Shown here piece after piece: positions 1-11,173 of a stretch of 64,000 nucleotides of DNA. Made by a program: the position numbers and the translations under genes. The first letter of the stretch is position 1. The number at the start of each line of letters is the position of its first letter. Below the pieces are notes generated by a model. It searched no databases, was not told the DNA's origin, and saw only the letters and a list, made by a program, of their open reading frames with translations. Source of the stretch: Paralichthys olivaceus (Eukaryota > Chordata > Actinopteri > Pleuronectiformes > Paralichthyidae); contig NC_091095.1 of assembly GCF_024713975.1 (NCBI RefSeq), positions 1,628,001 through 1,692,000 on the forward strand, given 5' to 3'.

Positions 1-60
1 GATCTTTGATCTTTCCACAGCAGAATTTACACGTCATGTCCCGCCTCTGGCTGCCGACAT
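1..60 (+). repeat. Fragment of a dispersed repeat (family G)
   Basis: The words CTTTCCACAGCAGAATT and CGTCATGTCC recur almost unchanged at 26928-26960, and related sequence is found at 57355-57480 and, inverted, at 31672-31875. It is a truncated copy of a dispersed teleost repeat; its class is not clear from these fragments. Confidence 0.5.
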
Positions 61-505
61 CGACTTAAGGTCAAAAAGAAGCGATATAGAAAATAACATG
101 TTTCTAAAATCTGACGTCACTAAATTAAAGGTGTTTTAATCGTTATAATTGTCGACATTGAAGCTACTGACCATTATAATAATTTTTTGAAAAGCTACAG
201 ACTCAGCTCTCGTCTGACGGCAGGAAAAGGTATTTCTAACTTTTCAGAATGTGGATGAAAAGACCTGAACTTGACTTTGACCAAAGATGAAGAAAAGATG
301 GACCTGAACCTCCTTCAGAAACAGACTCAGAACAATAACTATGAACAATAACTATGAACAACAGCAGCAGCCCGAGCAGAGAACAGCTTCAGTTTGAGCA
401 TCTGGCCTCAAACTGCCAACATCCCTCACCACAAAACTAAACTCTAAATGAAAAGGCAACATGTCAGACAAGTAGCTCCTTCTCTTTCCCGACTCCCTTT
501 AGTTT

Positions 506-640
506 CTATCTGTTCTCCACCTCCTCGTCTTCCTCTGTGACGGCTCCAGAGCGGGAGGACGCCACGACAGCTGCGGCTCTCCTCACGTACAGCACGCCGG
601 CGCTGAGTCGACACTCCTTCACCACAAACACTTCTTCATT
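506..640 (-). CDS. Possible 3'-terminal coding exon of an unidentified gene
   Basis: On the minus strand a CAG at 643-641 is followed by 44 open codons and a TAG at 508-506. The frame begins NEEVFVVKECRL, continues through GVLYVRRAAAVVASSRSG and ends EEDEEVENR. Third positions are strongly G/C-rich (GTG, AAG, GAG, CTC, GCC, GTG, CTG, TAC) and the acidic tail looks like a natural C-terminus. Against it: the tract before the CAG is not pyrimidine-rich, no upstream minus-strand exon could be found between here and mafa, and the plus strand is also open over most of the patch. I do not recognise the protein. Confidence 0.22.
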   Translation of the reverse strand, partial: NEEVFVVKECRLSAGVLYVRRAAAVVASSRSGAVTEEDEEVENR

Positions 641-1495
641 CTGTTTATTTCTCTTCCCGCAGCGCGCTCGGTATTAAACGGGCTAAATGAGGACATGCTT
701 TTATAAGGCGGGAGCTTTGAGTGTACCCCAGTTTAAGTTACATCTCAGAACAAAGACGCTGTTGTGCCGTCGCTTTCTGTTTCCTCGACAGTCTCTGAAT
801 TTAGACGCTCACTCGTTCTCTGAAATTCTTTTTCTGAATTTAACTTTTAACAGGTACGAGAAACTTCTCAAACAACTAGAGCTCAATCCTCCACCAGGAC
901 CGAGTCTCCTGCAGTCAAATCAAGCTGCACCAGATTGAAAACAGTCATGAATGAAGCCACAATGACACAATCACAATGCTGAAGAAAACACAATCCTGAT
1001 TCTGCCTCCGAATGAACTGAGCTTCAACCTTCTGCTTCGTTTCACGGGAACTCATTCTGTAGTTTTTCCATAAATCAGCTGACAAACAAACAAACAAAGT
1101 GGAAACATCTCCTCTCGCTCTTCTTAGAAATGCAGATCAGCAAATTAAAGCTTCCTGTGTTTCTGCTTGTGTTCTACCTGAAGATGCAACGTGAGACTAA
1201 TCAGATTTTATTCTGAAAGAGCTTCACCGTCAGACTTCCTGCGCGGGAGTCGTCCCTTCTCTTATTTTCGTCCTCTGAGTCTCTGAGTCGTCTCCTGACT
1301 GCATCGTCCTCCTGCTCGACAAACATGACACAACCCAGTTAAGAGACATTACACGCTCACGCACTGTCAGCCTGTCCTGGGGGGGGGGCACCTTTTAGAT
1401 GAGCATCAGTCCGGACAGTGTGTGTCTGTCTGTGTGTCCAGGTCCTCAGTGTGTGTGTCAGGCTCAGTGACGCCTCAGTCACTTCCACTCTGCAG

Positions 1496-1716
1496 CTGCA
1501 CCATCTTTGCCACCGGGAGTCCCTGCGCGGCACTTTGCGGGCGCAGAGGGTGACAGAGTGCACGACAGCCGGGCGCCGCGGTCCTGGCACCTCGCTGTCA
1601 CCGAGCAAACACTGATCCGCCCTCAGGACGCAGAGGGACAGACACAGTTCAGGAGACGTGTTGGAAGTGGTTTGACGCTCGCGCTGTCCCGGCGTAAACG
1701 ATGGAGGTCGATCTGA
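1496..1716 (+). CDS. Weak exon-like segment, unidentified
   Basis: A good acceptor-like tract (CACTTCCACTCTGCAG, ending at 1495) precedes about 73 open codons ending in TGA at 1714-1716. The stretch is unusually GC- and CpG-rich for this flank. The predicted peptide is Arg-rich and ends SRRKRWRSI. A second plus frame is open to 1615 and the minus strand is open too, so GC-driven chance ORFs are a serious alternative. No homology is recognised. Confidence 0.15.
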
Positions 1717-2743
1717 GCAAGTGTCTTAAGGTTTCATCTCTGAGGGACTGAGGCCTCAGGCCGGAGTCCGACTGCGTCTGAACTCACTCACTAATCTTCA
1801 CATCGTGACCTTGACAGTGTTTAGAGAGAATAAATACAAAGTAGAATATATACCATCATGCATTGCGCTATAGCGGCGTTGACAGGGAAACAAAATGGCA
1901 GAGAGACAAGAGCAGAGGTCACGTCTCACTCTTCTCTCTCTACTGCTTCTTATCGTTACCAGAAAAAATGTGAATCATCGTGAGGACAGGTTCATATTTT
2001 GCCGACGTTTTCACAGAACAACTGTTTTAACATGTTAATATTTACGTTGACGTAGTTTTGTTTTTTTTAACGACGGGGACGAGACCAATGTGAGTCGTGG
2101 TGGTAAAATATGGAATAAGAGCAGAGCAGCACAAACTGAAGCAAACAAGTTTATTTCTACATTTTAAAAAAACATGAAAATATCAAAAACAACGTCAAAT
2201 AAAGTGAAAACGCAACGAGTTCTTTCCAAACTCACAACAACAACAACAACAACAACAACAACTCACATCGTTCTGACGATGGAAATCTGTGAACTTGTTT
2301 CTTAATCCTGCTGACGAAACAAGATGAAAACCAAAATGTGTATTTTGGGGTTTGTGTGCGAACAGAAAAGACAATGTGAGTGTTTCTGCTGGTGTGTGTG
2401 TGTGTGTGTGTGTGTGTTGCAGGAAGTGAGTCTGTGGTGTGGCTGCAGGCCAGGCTGAGTGGAATAATTGATTGCCGATTGACCCTCCACTGCCACTGAG
2501 GACAGTCCTCACCACTGCATTACAGCACGAGCTCAACTGGTCAACTGCGTGTGTGTGTGTGTGTGTGTGCGTGCTTGTGTATAGTACAGTAGAGTACAGT
2601 ATGCACGTTTTTGTGTTTGTGAGTCATCGACCACAAACCACAGCCACACAAACAGACGACTATTATGAAAAGAGAAAAAAAGGCCAGTGACACAAAGAAG
2701 TGAATGAAGTTTGAGAAATGAGGATTCAGACAGAAGTGCTGAA

Positions 2744-2744
<1 letters not shown>

Positions 2745-2793
<49 letters not shown>
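2745..2793. repeat. (CA)n microsatellite
   Basis: Uninterrupted CA dinucleotides, about 24 units. A (GT)n tract in the opposite sense lies about 180 bases away, at 2548-2569. Confidence 0.95.
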
Positions 2794-2796
<3 letters not shown>

Positions 2797-3159
2797 TGAG
2801 GAAGTGGAACATGAAGGGAAGTGATAGTGGTGGTTTGGGGGATTCAGCAGGAACTCGACCCCTCGTTAAAAGGTTGACTCAGTAAATCTCCTCGTGACGC
2901 CGTCAACAGGGAACAGAACAACACCGGGGAAATACTTCGTGAGTGAATTACTGGAAACAAATAATGAGCACAAACTGCTCGAAAAGTACAAAAACTGCAG
3001 CGCAGTAAATATAGAACAGTTATTTGCAATATTGCAAATTAGTGTGATAACAGTTATTCTGCTTTAACGCTTCAAAGGAGAATATGTGGAGGTAATTTTC
3101 TCTTTATGGCACATTTGAAAGCCTTTATTTTCCACTTCCTGGTTAAATGTAGCCTCCGT

Positions 3160-3182
3160 CACACACACGCACACACACACGC

Positions 3183-3219
<37 letters not shown>
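3160..3219. repeat. (CA)n microsatellite with CG interruptions
   Basis: About 30 CA units interrupted by a few CGCA variants. It faces a (TG)n tract at 3379-3444, making an imperfect inverted pair. Confidence 0.95.
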
Positions 3220-3220
<1 letters not shown>

Positions 3221-3375
3221 CACATCATCCCTTCGCTCTCATTTATTTGTTTGTTTGTTTGCCAGTTTGTTTAGCACTGTATTTTCAAAGTACGGGACAA
3301 GGTTGGATTTGCTGTTCGGGCATATTTTCTCCTGTGATAGCATGTTTGAATTTGTCTACTCAGCACGCAGCGTGT

Positions 3376-3378
<3 letters not shown>

Positions 3379-3444
<66 letters not shown>
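3379..3444. repeat. (TG)n microsatellite
   Basis: About 33 TG units with a single TTTG interruption near 3416. It is the inverted partner of the CA tract at 3160-3219. Confidence 0.95.
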
Positions 3445-4689
3445 ACAGCGTGGAGCCGGTGGAGGCACACGCACACACATATTCAGGGGTCGCAGCGGCT
3501 GTACGGCGTTTATACCGGAGCCAAATTGCTTTCCGGTCTCTACCGCTCTGTGGGGGTCCCTCCAGCTCTGCAGGGGCCCCCGGCCCCGGGTCACTAACTC
3601 AATCACCAGATCAGGAGTAATAATTATTAAAACCCTGTGAGCATTAACAGCACGCAGGTGATTTATCAAAAACGTCGATTACATTTTGTGCAGGGTGACA
3701 ACTTTTGAAAGCTGAACCTGTCCCCCGGGAGCCGGTCCTGAGAACATGCTCCCTGTTTGGAACTGTTGGTGCTAAATGAAAAGAGTGGCAGCGGGGACGA
3801 CATCATTAATACACCGAGCAGTTTTTATAGATAGACACATTCGGTTCGTTCTTTTTCTGCTGCGGAACACTACACCTGAAGCCAACAGATACTCAGACAG
3901 AACAACGACCACGATGGAGCCTCTGGGAGAAATATTCTGCCACACGGAAGTCGTGTGATTATACAAAGTCATGTAGATGCAAAGTTGTGAGGAAAGGATG
4001 AAAAGAGTTGCTTCGAATTACAAATATATTTAAATGAAGACACCTACACCACAGCAGGAAAAGAATCCCTTCACACATTTATCAGGTTTTAAATTCCATT
4101 CAAAAGTTGCTCTGGTGAACTTATTTGTTTCTGGCAGCGTTTGGATCCCGGCTGCTTCCTTCAGCCTGACGACTGTTCAAAGCAAGAAACAGCTGCAAGA
4201 GTCGAGACACTTGGATCTTCTCATTTCATAAAGATTACAAACATGTTCATTATCCTCTTTTTACAAATTCATTCTGTGACTGATAAATCTCATTGAAGAG
4301 TAAATCTGATTTCATCCTTTCACCGTCCAACCACCGTCCAACCGTCTCACAACTAATAATGAATGTTTGTTGTTCAGTCTCTGTCTGTGCTCAGAGTCTG
4401 ATGTTTTCACACCAGTGGATTTTTAAACCTTTTGACTAAAACAGTTTGAATCCTGTTGGACAGACGGACTCTTCTTAACCTCTGAGCCGCTCAAACCCGG
4501 ATGTTTCATTTGTCCTGAGAGGTTTATGGTTCTGAGTCAGTGTGCAGGTGTTTCTCTTTTCATTCCTCTCTGTAAGACAGGGGCCACAGAACCAGTGAGT
4601 AAAGCTGCACCTGACTGAGGCGCTGCTGCAGCTCTGTGCTGTGGATTCTCTCCATTATTGCAGAGTTTTTTTGTTTTTTTGTTTTTTTT

Positions 4690-4713
4690 GGGGGGGGGGG
4701 GGGGGGGGGGGGG
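4690..4713. repeat. G24 homopolymer
   Basis: Twenty-four consecutive G preceded by T-rich sequence. The length may be a sequencing or assembly estimate, since homopolymers of this size are poorly resolved. Confidence 0.9.
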
Positions 4714-4860
4714 TCGTCCCTGGAGGGTCTGAAGGGCCCCGGGGCTTTGACAACAGCAAAAACAACAACAGGTGAAGGAGGAAGAGGCCGAGGTCGTTAT
4801 CAGTCTTATTAAAAGGATGTGGATCTATCAGCAGCTCCACACTGTGTGTCTGGACACTGT

Positions 4861-4918
4861 AGAGAGAGAGAGAGAGAGAGAGAGTGTGTGTGTGTGTGTG
4901 TGTGTGAGTGTGTGTGTA
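4861..4918. repeat. Compound (GA)12-(TG)n microsatellite
   Basis: A GA/AG tract (4861-4884) joins directly to a TG tract (4885-4918) with a GAGTG interruption. Confidence 0.9.
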
Positions 4919-6093
4919 CTGTAGGTAAGCTGAGCCGAAGAGACGCTGACTGTGTTGAATCTCAGCAGCAGCTCCAGACGCCAGAGACACACTGCACCTC
5001 TCTCCTCCTCCCTCCATCCCTCTCTTCCTCCCTCTTGGTCTCTTCTCTCCGTCTCTCTCGCTGTTTCACTCGCTCGGTTTCTCAGACGCAGATCGACGGA
5101 AGCTGCTCTGATTTATGGAGAAAAGACCAAGAGTGTAGTCATGGTGATCTCTCTCACAAACACACACACACACAAACACACACACACTGCATATCACCAT
5201 GATCTGTGTGTGTGTGTTACAAGCAAACACACACACACACTGATGATGGCTGTCACACAGCTCAACGTTTCCTCTGAGTCAGCAAAAACAGGGAGAGGAG
5301 GAGAGGGATGGAGAGGCTGAAAGGATGGAGAGAGGGAGGAGGAAGAGGAGGAGAGAGATATAAAGAGCAAATTAAAATTTTCACTGAGGTGAAAACTGTG
5401 TTTTCTTGCCCTAAAAGATTTGATCACTTAGTTTAATTAGTTTGTGACAGTGAAGAGAAACAGAGAAAGAGGCTTTAGATAAATTAATAGAAGAAGATTT
5501 TAAACTCTGAACGTTCGTCTTACACATTTATGAAAACGACATATATGAGCATCGAGCTGCGTGAAGGATCTATAACCTACTGCGTGTGTGTACAAGTACA
5601 CAGGTGTGTGGTATGAGTATAGAGACGAGCTGATCGAGGGGATGAACATTAAATAGGTTTAATGTTTTTATTTTACGAGACTCTGCGTGTTGCAAAGAAG
5701 CTGATGATGAGTAACGGATGCTTCAAAAGAATCTGACTTTAAAATGAACACATGGAAATACGCTCCTGATTATTGAGAGTGACACATTTAGCAGTTTTCA
5801 GGTTTTTAAATCCATCTGAGGAAAATAACCAAGTGGTCACAGCTCGGTTTAACTGTTTGAGTAAATACTCTCATGCAAACATGATCATCTGCACATGTGA
5901 ACATGCACCTGCAGAGGCTGTGATGCTGTGCACGTCTGACCTGCACACACACGCGCACACACACACACATATGCACACACACACAGGGTTTGAGGTGAGC
6001 CGCCACCCACCGGACCTGAAGGCGGTGTCACATCAGCACCAACGCGGGGTGGCATCTGTCTCAACCCGCACTGCTTCCACCCTGAGAGGAGGG

Positions 6094-6124
<31 letters not shown>

Positions 6125-7221
6125 GCACTTAGTGCAGCTTAGGGCACGTGCACGAGCGCGCGCACACAGTGGACACCGAGGGTATCATGCAAAGCTGCCT
6201 CGTGCACACACTCGAAACATGGAGCGAGAGAATGAGAGATGCGATCATCTACCTCGTGCGTCGGTGGAAAGATTCATCTTCATTCATCCATCCCTCCATC
6301 CCTCCATCCCTCCATCCATCTCTCCCTCCATCTCTCCCTCCGTCCCTCTCTCCCTCCCTGGGGCCGGTGCAGCTCAGAGGCCGCTGAACTCGGCTGCATG
6401 TGTCCGCTTCGCTGCTGCTTCTCTCTCGGGAACAAAATCTGGAAAAAATAAAATCTGTATAATTTTACCGGAGCTCGGAAAAGCTTCTCCCCGAACATCG
6501 TGCTTTCCACAGCGGCCTCACCGGACACCCAGAGTCCGCCACTAAAACCTCTGACAGCGGAGCACAAAACACAGAATCAGTCACAGAATCAAAACTTAAA
6601 CGAGGGAAATGAAATTAAGAAAATCATTAATTCATCGATGCTGAAATTATTCACGTTATTTTGGAACATTTGTGCGCTTTTACGCACGAAACTAACCGAG
6701 GCCTCCCGGTTCTAACCACGGGCCTTTTAAATAGACTCATAATAAAATTATAATTATAATAATAATTATATCTTCGTTACATTAAATATTTTCACCTCGA
6801 CTGTGTTTAAATTTATTATCCGTCTTTTCTCATCTCTAAATTTTAATTGGCACATTTTCTATAATTTAAAACTTAATAAAGAGCCTTTAAATTGTGTTAT
6901 TTAAAAAAAAAATCAAAGACATTTCAACATTTCTTTTACAGATAATTATCCTTCAATACTCGGTTATAAATAACAGTGGGTTATTAAACGGGCTCTTTTA
7001 TTTGAGTCAATTTATTACATTTGTATTTTGAATCTTTTTCTTTAAACCTGCACGGAAGCTGAGGCGGATTAAAATAAACTCAAAACGTGTGACAGAGTCC
7101 GAGCTTCAATAATTCAGAGGCAGGAAGTCTCCTCCGTCTGCGCCTCTTCGGTTTTTATTTCCAGAATACGACCTGAGCGACAATGACGCAGCAGCAGTCC
7201 GACAGATTTGGGACAGAACTT

Positions 7222-7227
7222 TTTATT
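7222..7227 (-). terminator. mafa: Candidate mafa polyadenylation signal
   Basis: The plus strand reads TTTATT, i.e. AATAAA on the minus strand within TTTAATAAAAAG. It is about 2.0 kb past the mafa stop, a normal 3' UTR length for a large Maf gene, and GT-rich sequence follows on the minus strand (toward 7190). No transcript data are available, so the site is inferred. Confidence 0.45.
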
Positions 7228-9110
7228 AAACATTATGAAAACAAGATTCTCAACAACGTTCCACTTTGTAGGTTTTTCACTTGTCGACACGTTAGGACAC
7301 GTTCATTGAATAAATATAGAAATCATATGTACAGATATACATTGACAGCACTGGGCAGAAGTTCCATCTCCCTTCATTGAGCGCAGTCGAATTTAAATCA
7401 AAACGTTTCCAGGAGGTTTCAGGAAAATTTACAATTCGAACCCAAACAATTTAAATAAACTAAACTTACAAGAGGGAATTTGTCGATTAGTTTTTTTTTT
7501 TTTTTTTTGAAGATTATTTCTAAATTGATCGTAATTTAATTTTCACATTTCCGGCTGCAATTAATAATAACATCGAATCTCTTTGAGGATTTTTCTGGTT
7601 GTTTTTTCTGTGCGTTTCGTTTTTGAATTTCTCTCCTCAGCCTCCAACAGGTGGAGCGAGCACCGCGCACATCTGCACACTATTGCACATACATCTGTAG
7701 GCAGCAGAGAACCACACGAACCAGGGAGGTTTCCTTCATGTGCACAGACTCTGCAGGGACAGTGAGCTCCAACCAGCGCGCAACAGCTAACCAGCATCAG
7801 GACACAGGATCTTATTATTTAAGACACGGAGCTGCAGAATAAAACCCACAGGCCCCGAAACGGGTTCCTCTACAAATATATTAAAGTAAAAAAAACAAAC
7901 CAACAAACAAACAGAATCGTTAAACTAAGTCTTTTTGAAATCATCAGGTTGGTGCATAGAGTTTTAGCAGCGAATGCAGTTCATGTCCATCTAACAAACG
8001 AGATTTTCACCTCATCCAATTTACATCCAGCTTTTTCATATTCTGCAGTGATACATCAGAAGGTTCCTATAAGAGTAGAAAACAAAAGGTTTGATCTCTT
8101 CTTAGTGCAGTATAGGCCTTTGACATTACACATGTTCAGCAGGAGGAGGAGGAGGAGGAGGAGACCATAGACGATAGATTTGCATGCTGTAACATACAAA
8201 CATTTTGTATTAAGACATGTCGAAGAATCCAAGCAACAAAAGCAGTTGTCGTTAAAAAGAGAGAAGGTAAAATAACAGAGTTAACTGCTCTTCTCTACAC
8301 GTTATGTACAGGTGGAAATAAATACAGAATCTAAAATCTGGCTCAGTTCATCTCTTTTTGTCGTTTTTCTCTCTTTTTCTTTTTTAAAACAATAGAAAAG
8401 TTGATTGAAAATAGCAGTTTAGAGACGCATCCAGTTCTCAGCAGTAGCAGATTGTTTCTCAAGTCCTTTACACCTCTCAGGGTTGTGTGTGTTTTTTCTT
8501 CTTCTTATTTAATGGAGGAAATATTTTTGGTGGCTTCTTGCATACCCAGGCCTTACTAATGTCAGAGGAGGAGGAGGAGGAGGAGGGAGGGAGAGAGGGA
8601 GGATGAGAGGGGGGAGGAGGAGGAGGAGAGAACCATGGGCCATGCGTTCCATACATGTGGAGGGGTCGTGGGAGATGACTGGAGGTTACCATACATGTCC
8701 TGCATGCAGGGTTGCAAAGGGGGATGGGAAACTATAGACTTGCAATATTGAAAAGTCTCTCGTGTGCAGGACAGCGCGCCTCGGACGCACAGTCTGCTGG
8801 AGGCGGTGTGTCGCTTCTTCTCCTTCAGTCCGATATAGAAAAACACATTCTTCCTCCCAGTGTTAAGACAAAAGCATCTCTCTCTCTGTGTCTCTGTCTG
8901 TCTCTGTCTCTGGAGTGAGACAGTCATGTCCCAGGACAGTGATCCCATGTGTCCACGTCACCACACGACAAGTTTTAACCACAAACATCTTTAAGACTCA
9001 AAATGCGCACAAGGATTATTTTGTGCGCACCCGCTGCTCGTGCGTCCAGATGTGTTTGTTGTTTGAGGGAGAAACTGTAAACAAAAATACAAACGCAGTT
9101 TAATGTCATT

Positions 9111-9160
<50 letters not shown>

Positions 9161-9214
9161 TGTGTGTGTGTGTGTTGGGGGGTGTTCAGAGTCTATGCTG
9201 CAGATCTTCAGTCT
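7228..9214 (-). other. mafa: Probable mafa 3' UTR
   Basis: There is no other gene signal between the mafa stop and the candidate polyadenylation signal. The interval is moderately AT-rich with little dispersed-repeat content except simple tracts: (GGA) 8141-8163, a purine-rich GGA block at 8566-8630, and a long TG tract just after the stop (9113-9175). Large Maf mRNAs usually have long 3' UTRs. The exact end is inferred. Confidence 0.5.
9113..9175. repeat. (TG)n tract in mafa 3' UTR; (CA)n in the mRNA
   Basis: About 31 TG units with one GAG interruption, starting 40 bases beyond the mafa stop codon. In the mRNA sense this is a CA repeat, a typical binding site for hnRNP L-class proteins. Confidence 0.95.
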
Positions 9215-10147
9215 CTACATGAAGAAGTCGGTGCTCCCCTGTTTCCCGGACGGATCTCTCGTGTTCCCGGGCCCGCCGGTGTTGTAGGTCCGGGTGGCGA
9301 GCTTCTCGTACTTCTCCTTGTAAAGATCCCGCTCCTTGGCCAGACGCGCCACGTCCTGCTTCAGCTGCTCCACCTGGCTCTGCAGGGTGCACTTCTCCGT
9401 CTCCAGCATGTGCCGCTGCTGGACGCGCTTGAAGCGGCAGGACTGCGCGTAGCCCCGGTTCTTCAGAGTGCGCCTCTTCTGCTTCAGGCGGATCACCTCC
9501 TCCTTGCTGAAGCCCCGCAGCTGCCGGTTCAGCTCCCGCACCGTCATGCTCACCAGCTGCTCGTCGGAGAAGCGGTCCTCCAGGCGGGCGTGGTGGCCGT
9601 GGTGGTGATGGTGGTGGTGATGGGCCTGGTGGTGGTGGGCCGCCGAGGCCGTGGACAGGTCCTCCCCGACGTACTGCTGCCCGCGGAAGCCCTCGTAGGC
9701 CTGATGGTGGTGGTGATGGTGGTGCGCGTTACCGATGAGGGCCTCCACCGCGTCCTCCGGGGTCAGGTTGAGCGCCTCGGGGTTGATGTGGTGCTGGTAG
9801 CTGGGGATCCAGTACAGGTCCTCCAGCTGAGGTTTGCCCGCGTTGCTGTGATTGTTGTTGCTGCCGCTGTTGTTGCTGCTGCCGCTGCTGTTCACCCCGC
9901 TGGCGAGGCTCTGGTTGGGTTGAGCACCCGGGCTCGGTGCGCAGAAGCTGGGCGAGGAAGGCACGGAGGAGCAGGGTGTGCTGATCGGGGTGGAGGAGAG
10001 GGAGCCGGACGGGAGGCGGTGGCAGTAGCGGTCGGCCTCCGGTGGCTCCTTCTTCACCTCAAACTTCATCAAGTCAAAGTCGTTGACGTACTCGATGGCC
10101 AGAGGGCTGTTGGGCAGCTCTGCGCTCATGGCGAGGTCGGTGGCCAT
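9215..10147 (-). CDS. mafa: Large Maf bZIP transcription factor MafA (intronless, 310 aa)
   Basis: Nuclear basic leucine-zipper activator that binds Maf recognition elements. In vertebrates MAFA drives insulin transcription in beta cells and acts in lens and other tissues. The N-terminal activation region (residues 1-35, with [17 protein letters not shown]) is near-identical to human MAFA. Ser14-Pro and the GSK3 phosphorylation ladder Thr53, Thr57, Ser61, Ser65 keep human numbering. A Ser/Asn-rich linker follows (about 80-103), then [13 protein letters not shown] and [18 protein letters not shown] (108-140). His runs lie at 142-148, 171-173 and 176-183. The Maf extended homology region is about 190-215, the basic region ([17 protein letters not shown]) about 220-246, and the leucine zipper about 248-283. 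The end TDFFM resembles human TADFFL. The ATG at 10147 is chosen because MATDLAM aligns with MAAELAM; the open frame continues 28 codons upstream but without an ATG. The single exon is normal for the gene. Other large Mafs (mafb, maf) fit less well given this N-terminus and the zc3h3 neighbour. Confidence 0.96.
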   Translation of the reverse strand: MATDLAMSAELPNSPLAIEYVNDFDLMKFEVKKEPPEADRYCHRLPSGSLSSTPISTPCSSVPSSPSFCAPSPGAQPNQSLASGVNSSGSSNNSGSNNNHSNAGKPQLEDLYWIPSYQHHINPEALNLTPEDAVEALIGNAHHHHHHHQAYEGFRGQQYVGEDLSTASAAHHHQAHHHHHHHHGHHARLEDRFSDEQLVSMTVRELNRQLRGFSKEEVIRLKQKRRTLKNRGYAQSCRFKRVQQRHMLETEKCTLQSQVEQLKQDVARLAKERDLYKEKYEKLATRTYNTGGPGNTRDPSGKQGSTDFFM

Positions 10148-11055
10148 GTCAGTCCATGCGACGACTCCTGCCCTCACAGCCAAACCGACGGCAGACGGCC
10201 CTCTCGGATACAGATTGCGAGGAGGAACCACAGCCTGTATGGTGTATATATAGACACACGCACACGCCCGGTGCGCGGAGCTGCTGCAGGGCCGGCGGGT
10301 GGGTGGAGAAACTTATTATGGCTGCTCGTCCCTAAGACTACTTCTATATATAGTGGCGTGAATATACGTATGCATGTAAATGAACTTGTACACCTGCCAG
10401 TCTGCCTCCGCTCACTGCTCTTGTTGACAACTTATCCCAGGTCAAATGCACGCTTTAATACCAGGAGCCCCCGGGGCGGCTGAAACTCGAGTCTGGTGAA
10501 TTTGGAGACACCAACCTGTCTTGTCCTCGCTTCACCTCTGCAGCCCACTTGCCTCCAAGTGATTTAATGTCCTTGCTTCTGCTCGCTCCACGTAACGCCA
10601 CAAGATTTTGTCTCCTCCGCTCGGTGCGTCACAAATATTCTCCAAGCATCCTCCTCCGGCTCTTGTTGTTCACAGCGTTATGGTGAAGTCCCGGGCAGAG
10701 TCACTGCAGCATGGCCCGGAGGGAAAGTTTCTCACACAGTCACATTAGACGGTGTGCGGCGGCCACAGGGCGCAGCGCAGGCGTGCGTAAAAGTGTGCCA
10801 AAAGTTCCAGGAATCCCAAACGGAATGGCGCGTGCAGAAGTTTTCAGAGTTCACACGGATCAGAGATGAATCTTTAGCTGCAGAACAGTTTAGCAGAGTC
10901 CGCTCTCCCGCTGCTGCGTTCAGGTTCGATCCCCACGGTCCTATCCACCCCTTGTTGGGGTTGTTGACTGTGTGTGTGTTTTAAATTCCAGATGCTTTCT
11001 CTCTAACGACCTTCACTTCGCTTCTGAGAACCTCACGGTGCAATCACGTAGTGTC
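10148..11055 (-). other. mafa: Probable mafa 5' leader
   Basis: This is the sequence between the proposed core promoter (TATA at 11090-11082 on the minus strand) and the mafa ATG. It would be a ~0.9 kb 5' UTR. Two other TATA-like words nearer the gene (10243-10252 and 10345-10352) could give shorter leaders. No coding exon is seen here on the minus strand. Confidence 0.35.
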
Positions 11056-11081
11056 ACTGAGGCGCTGGACGGCAATCTGCA

Positions 11082-11173
11082 CTTATAAAGACGGCGTGGA
11101 CCCCACTCCGCCGACCCTCCCACACTGAGGTGCGACGGACCAATGGGAGGAGATCTCAGAGGCGCATTTGCAT
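11082..11173 (-). promoter_or_regulatory. mafa: Candidate mafa core promoter: octamer, CCAAT, TATA
   Basis: In the direction of mafa transcription there is an octamer ATGCAAAT (11173-11166), a CCAAT box in inverse orientation (ATTGG, 11144-11140) and CTTTATAAG (11090-11082). CCAAT to TATA is about 50 bases, as in classical promoters. The same elements make no sense for plus-strand transcription, because CCAAT would then lie downstream of the TATA. A start near 11055 is inferred. Confidence 0.45.

Larger units (their letters stand above)
641..7190. other. Intergenic flank downstream of mafa
   Basis: Apart from the weak exon-like patch at 1496-1716, I see no supportable gene. The stretch holds many simple repeats: (GT) 2392-2417, (CAA) 2237-2261, (CA) 2745-2793, (CA) 3160-3219, (TG) 3379-3444, a 24-base G run at 4690-4713, (GA)/(TG) at 4861-4918 and a (CATCCCTC)-like tract near 6284-6358. 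The interval 6720-7030 is very AT-rich. ORFs here are mostly poly-Cys-Val or Thr-His readings of the microsatellites. Confidence 0.6.

Noticed and set aside
2140..2200. AATAAA-like words on the minus strand as a gene end
   Set aside because: No coding exon upstream on that strand before mafa, and the AT-rich context gives such words by chance.
3106..3669. Several overlapping ORFs of 121-163 codons
   Set aside because: All are CA/TG microsatellite readings open on both strands.
10148..10231. 28-codon N-terminal extension of mafa
   Set aside because: The frame is open upstream, but the first codon at 10231 is GTG, not ATG, and orthologues begin at the MATDLAM equivalent (10147).
9116..10483. 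455-codon plus-strand ORF over mafa
   Set aside because: Antisense shadow of the GC-rich mafa CDS; it starts in the TG repeat and has no recognisable domain.
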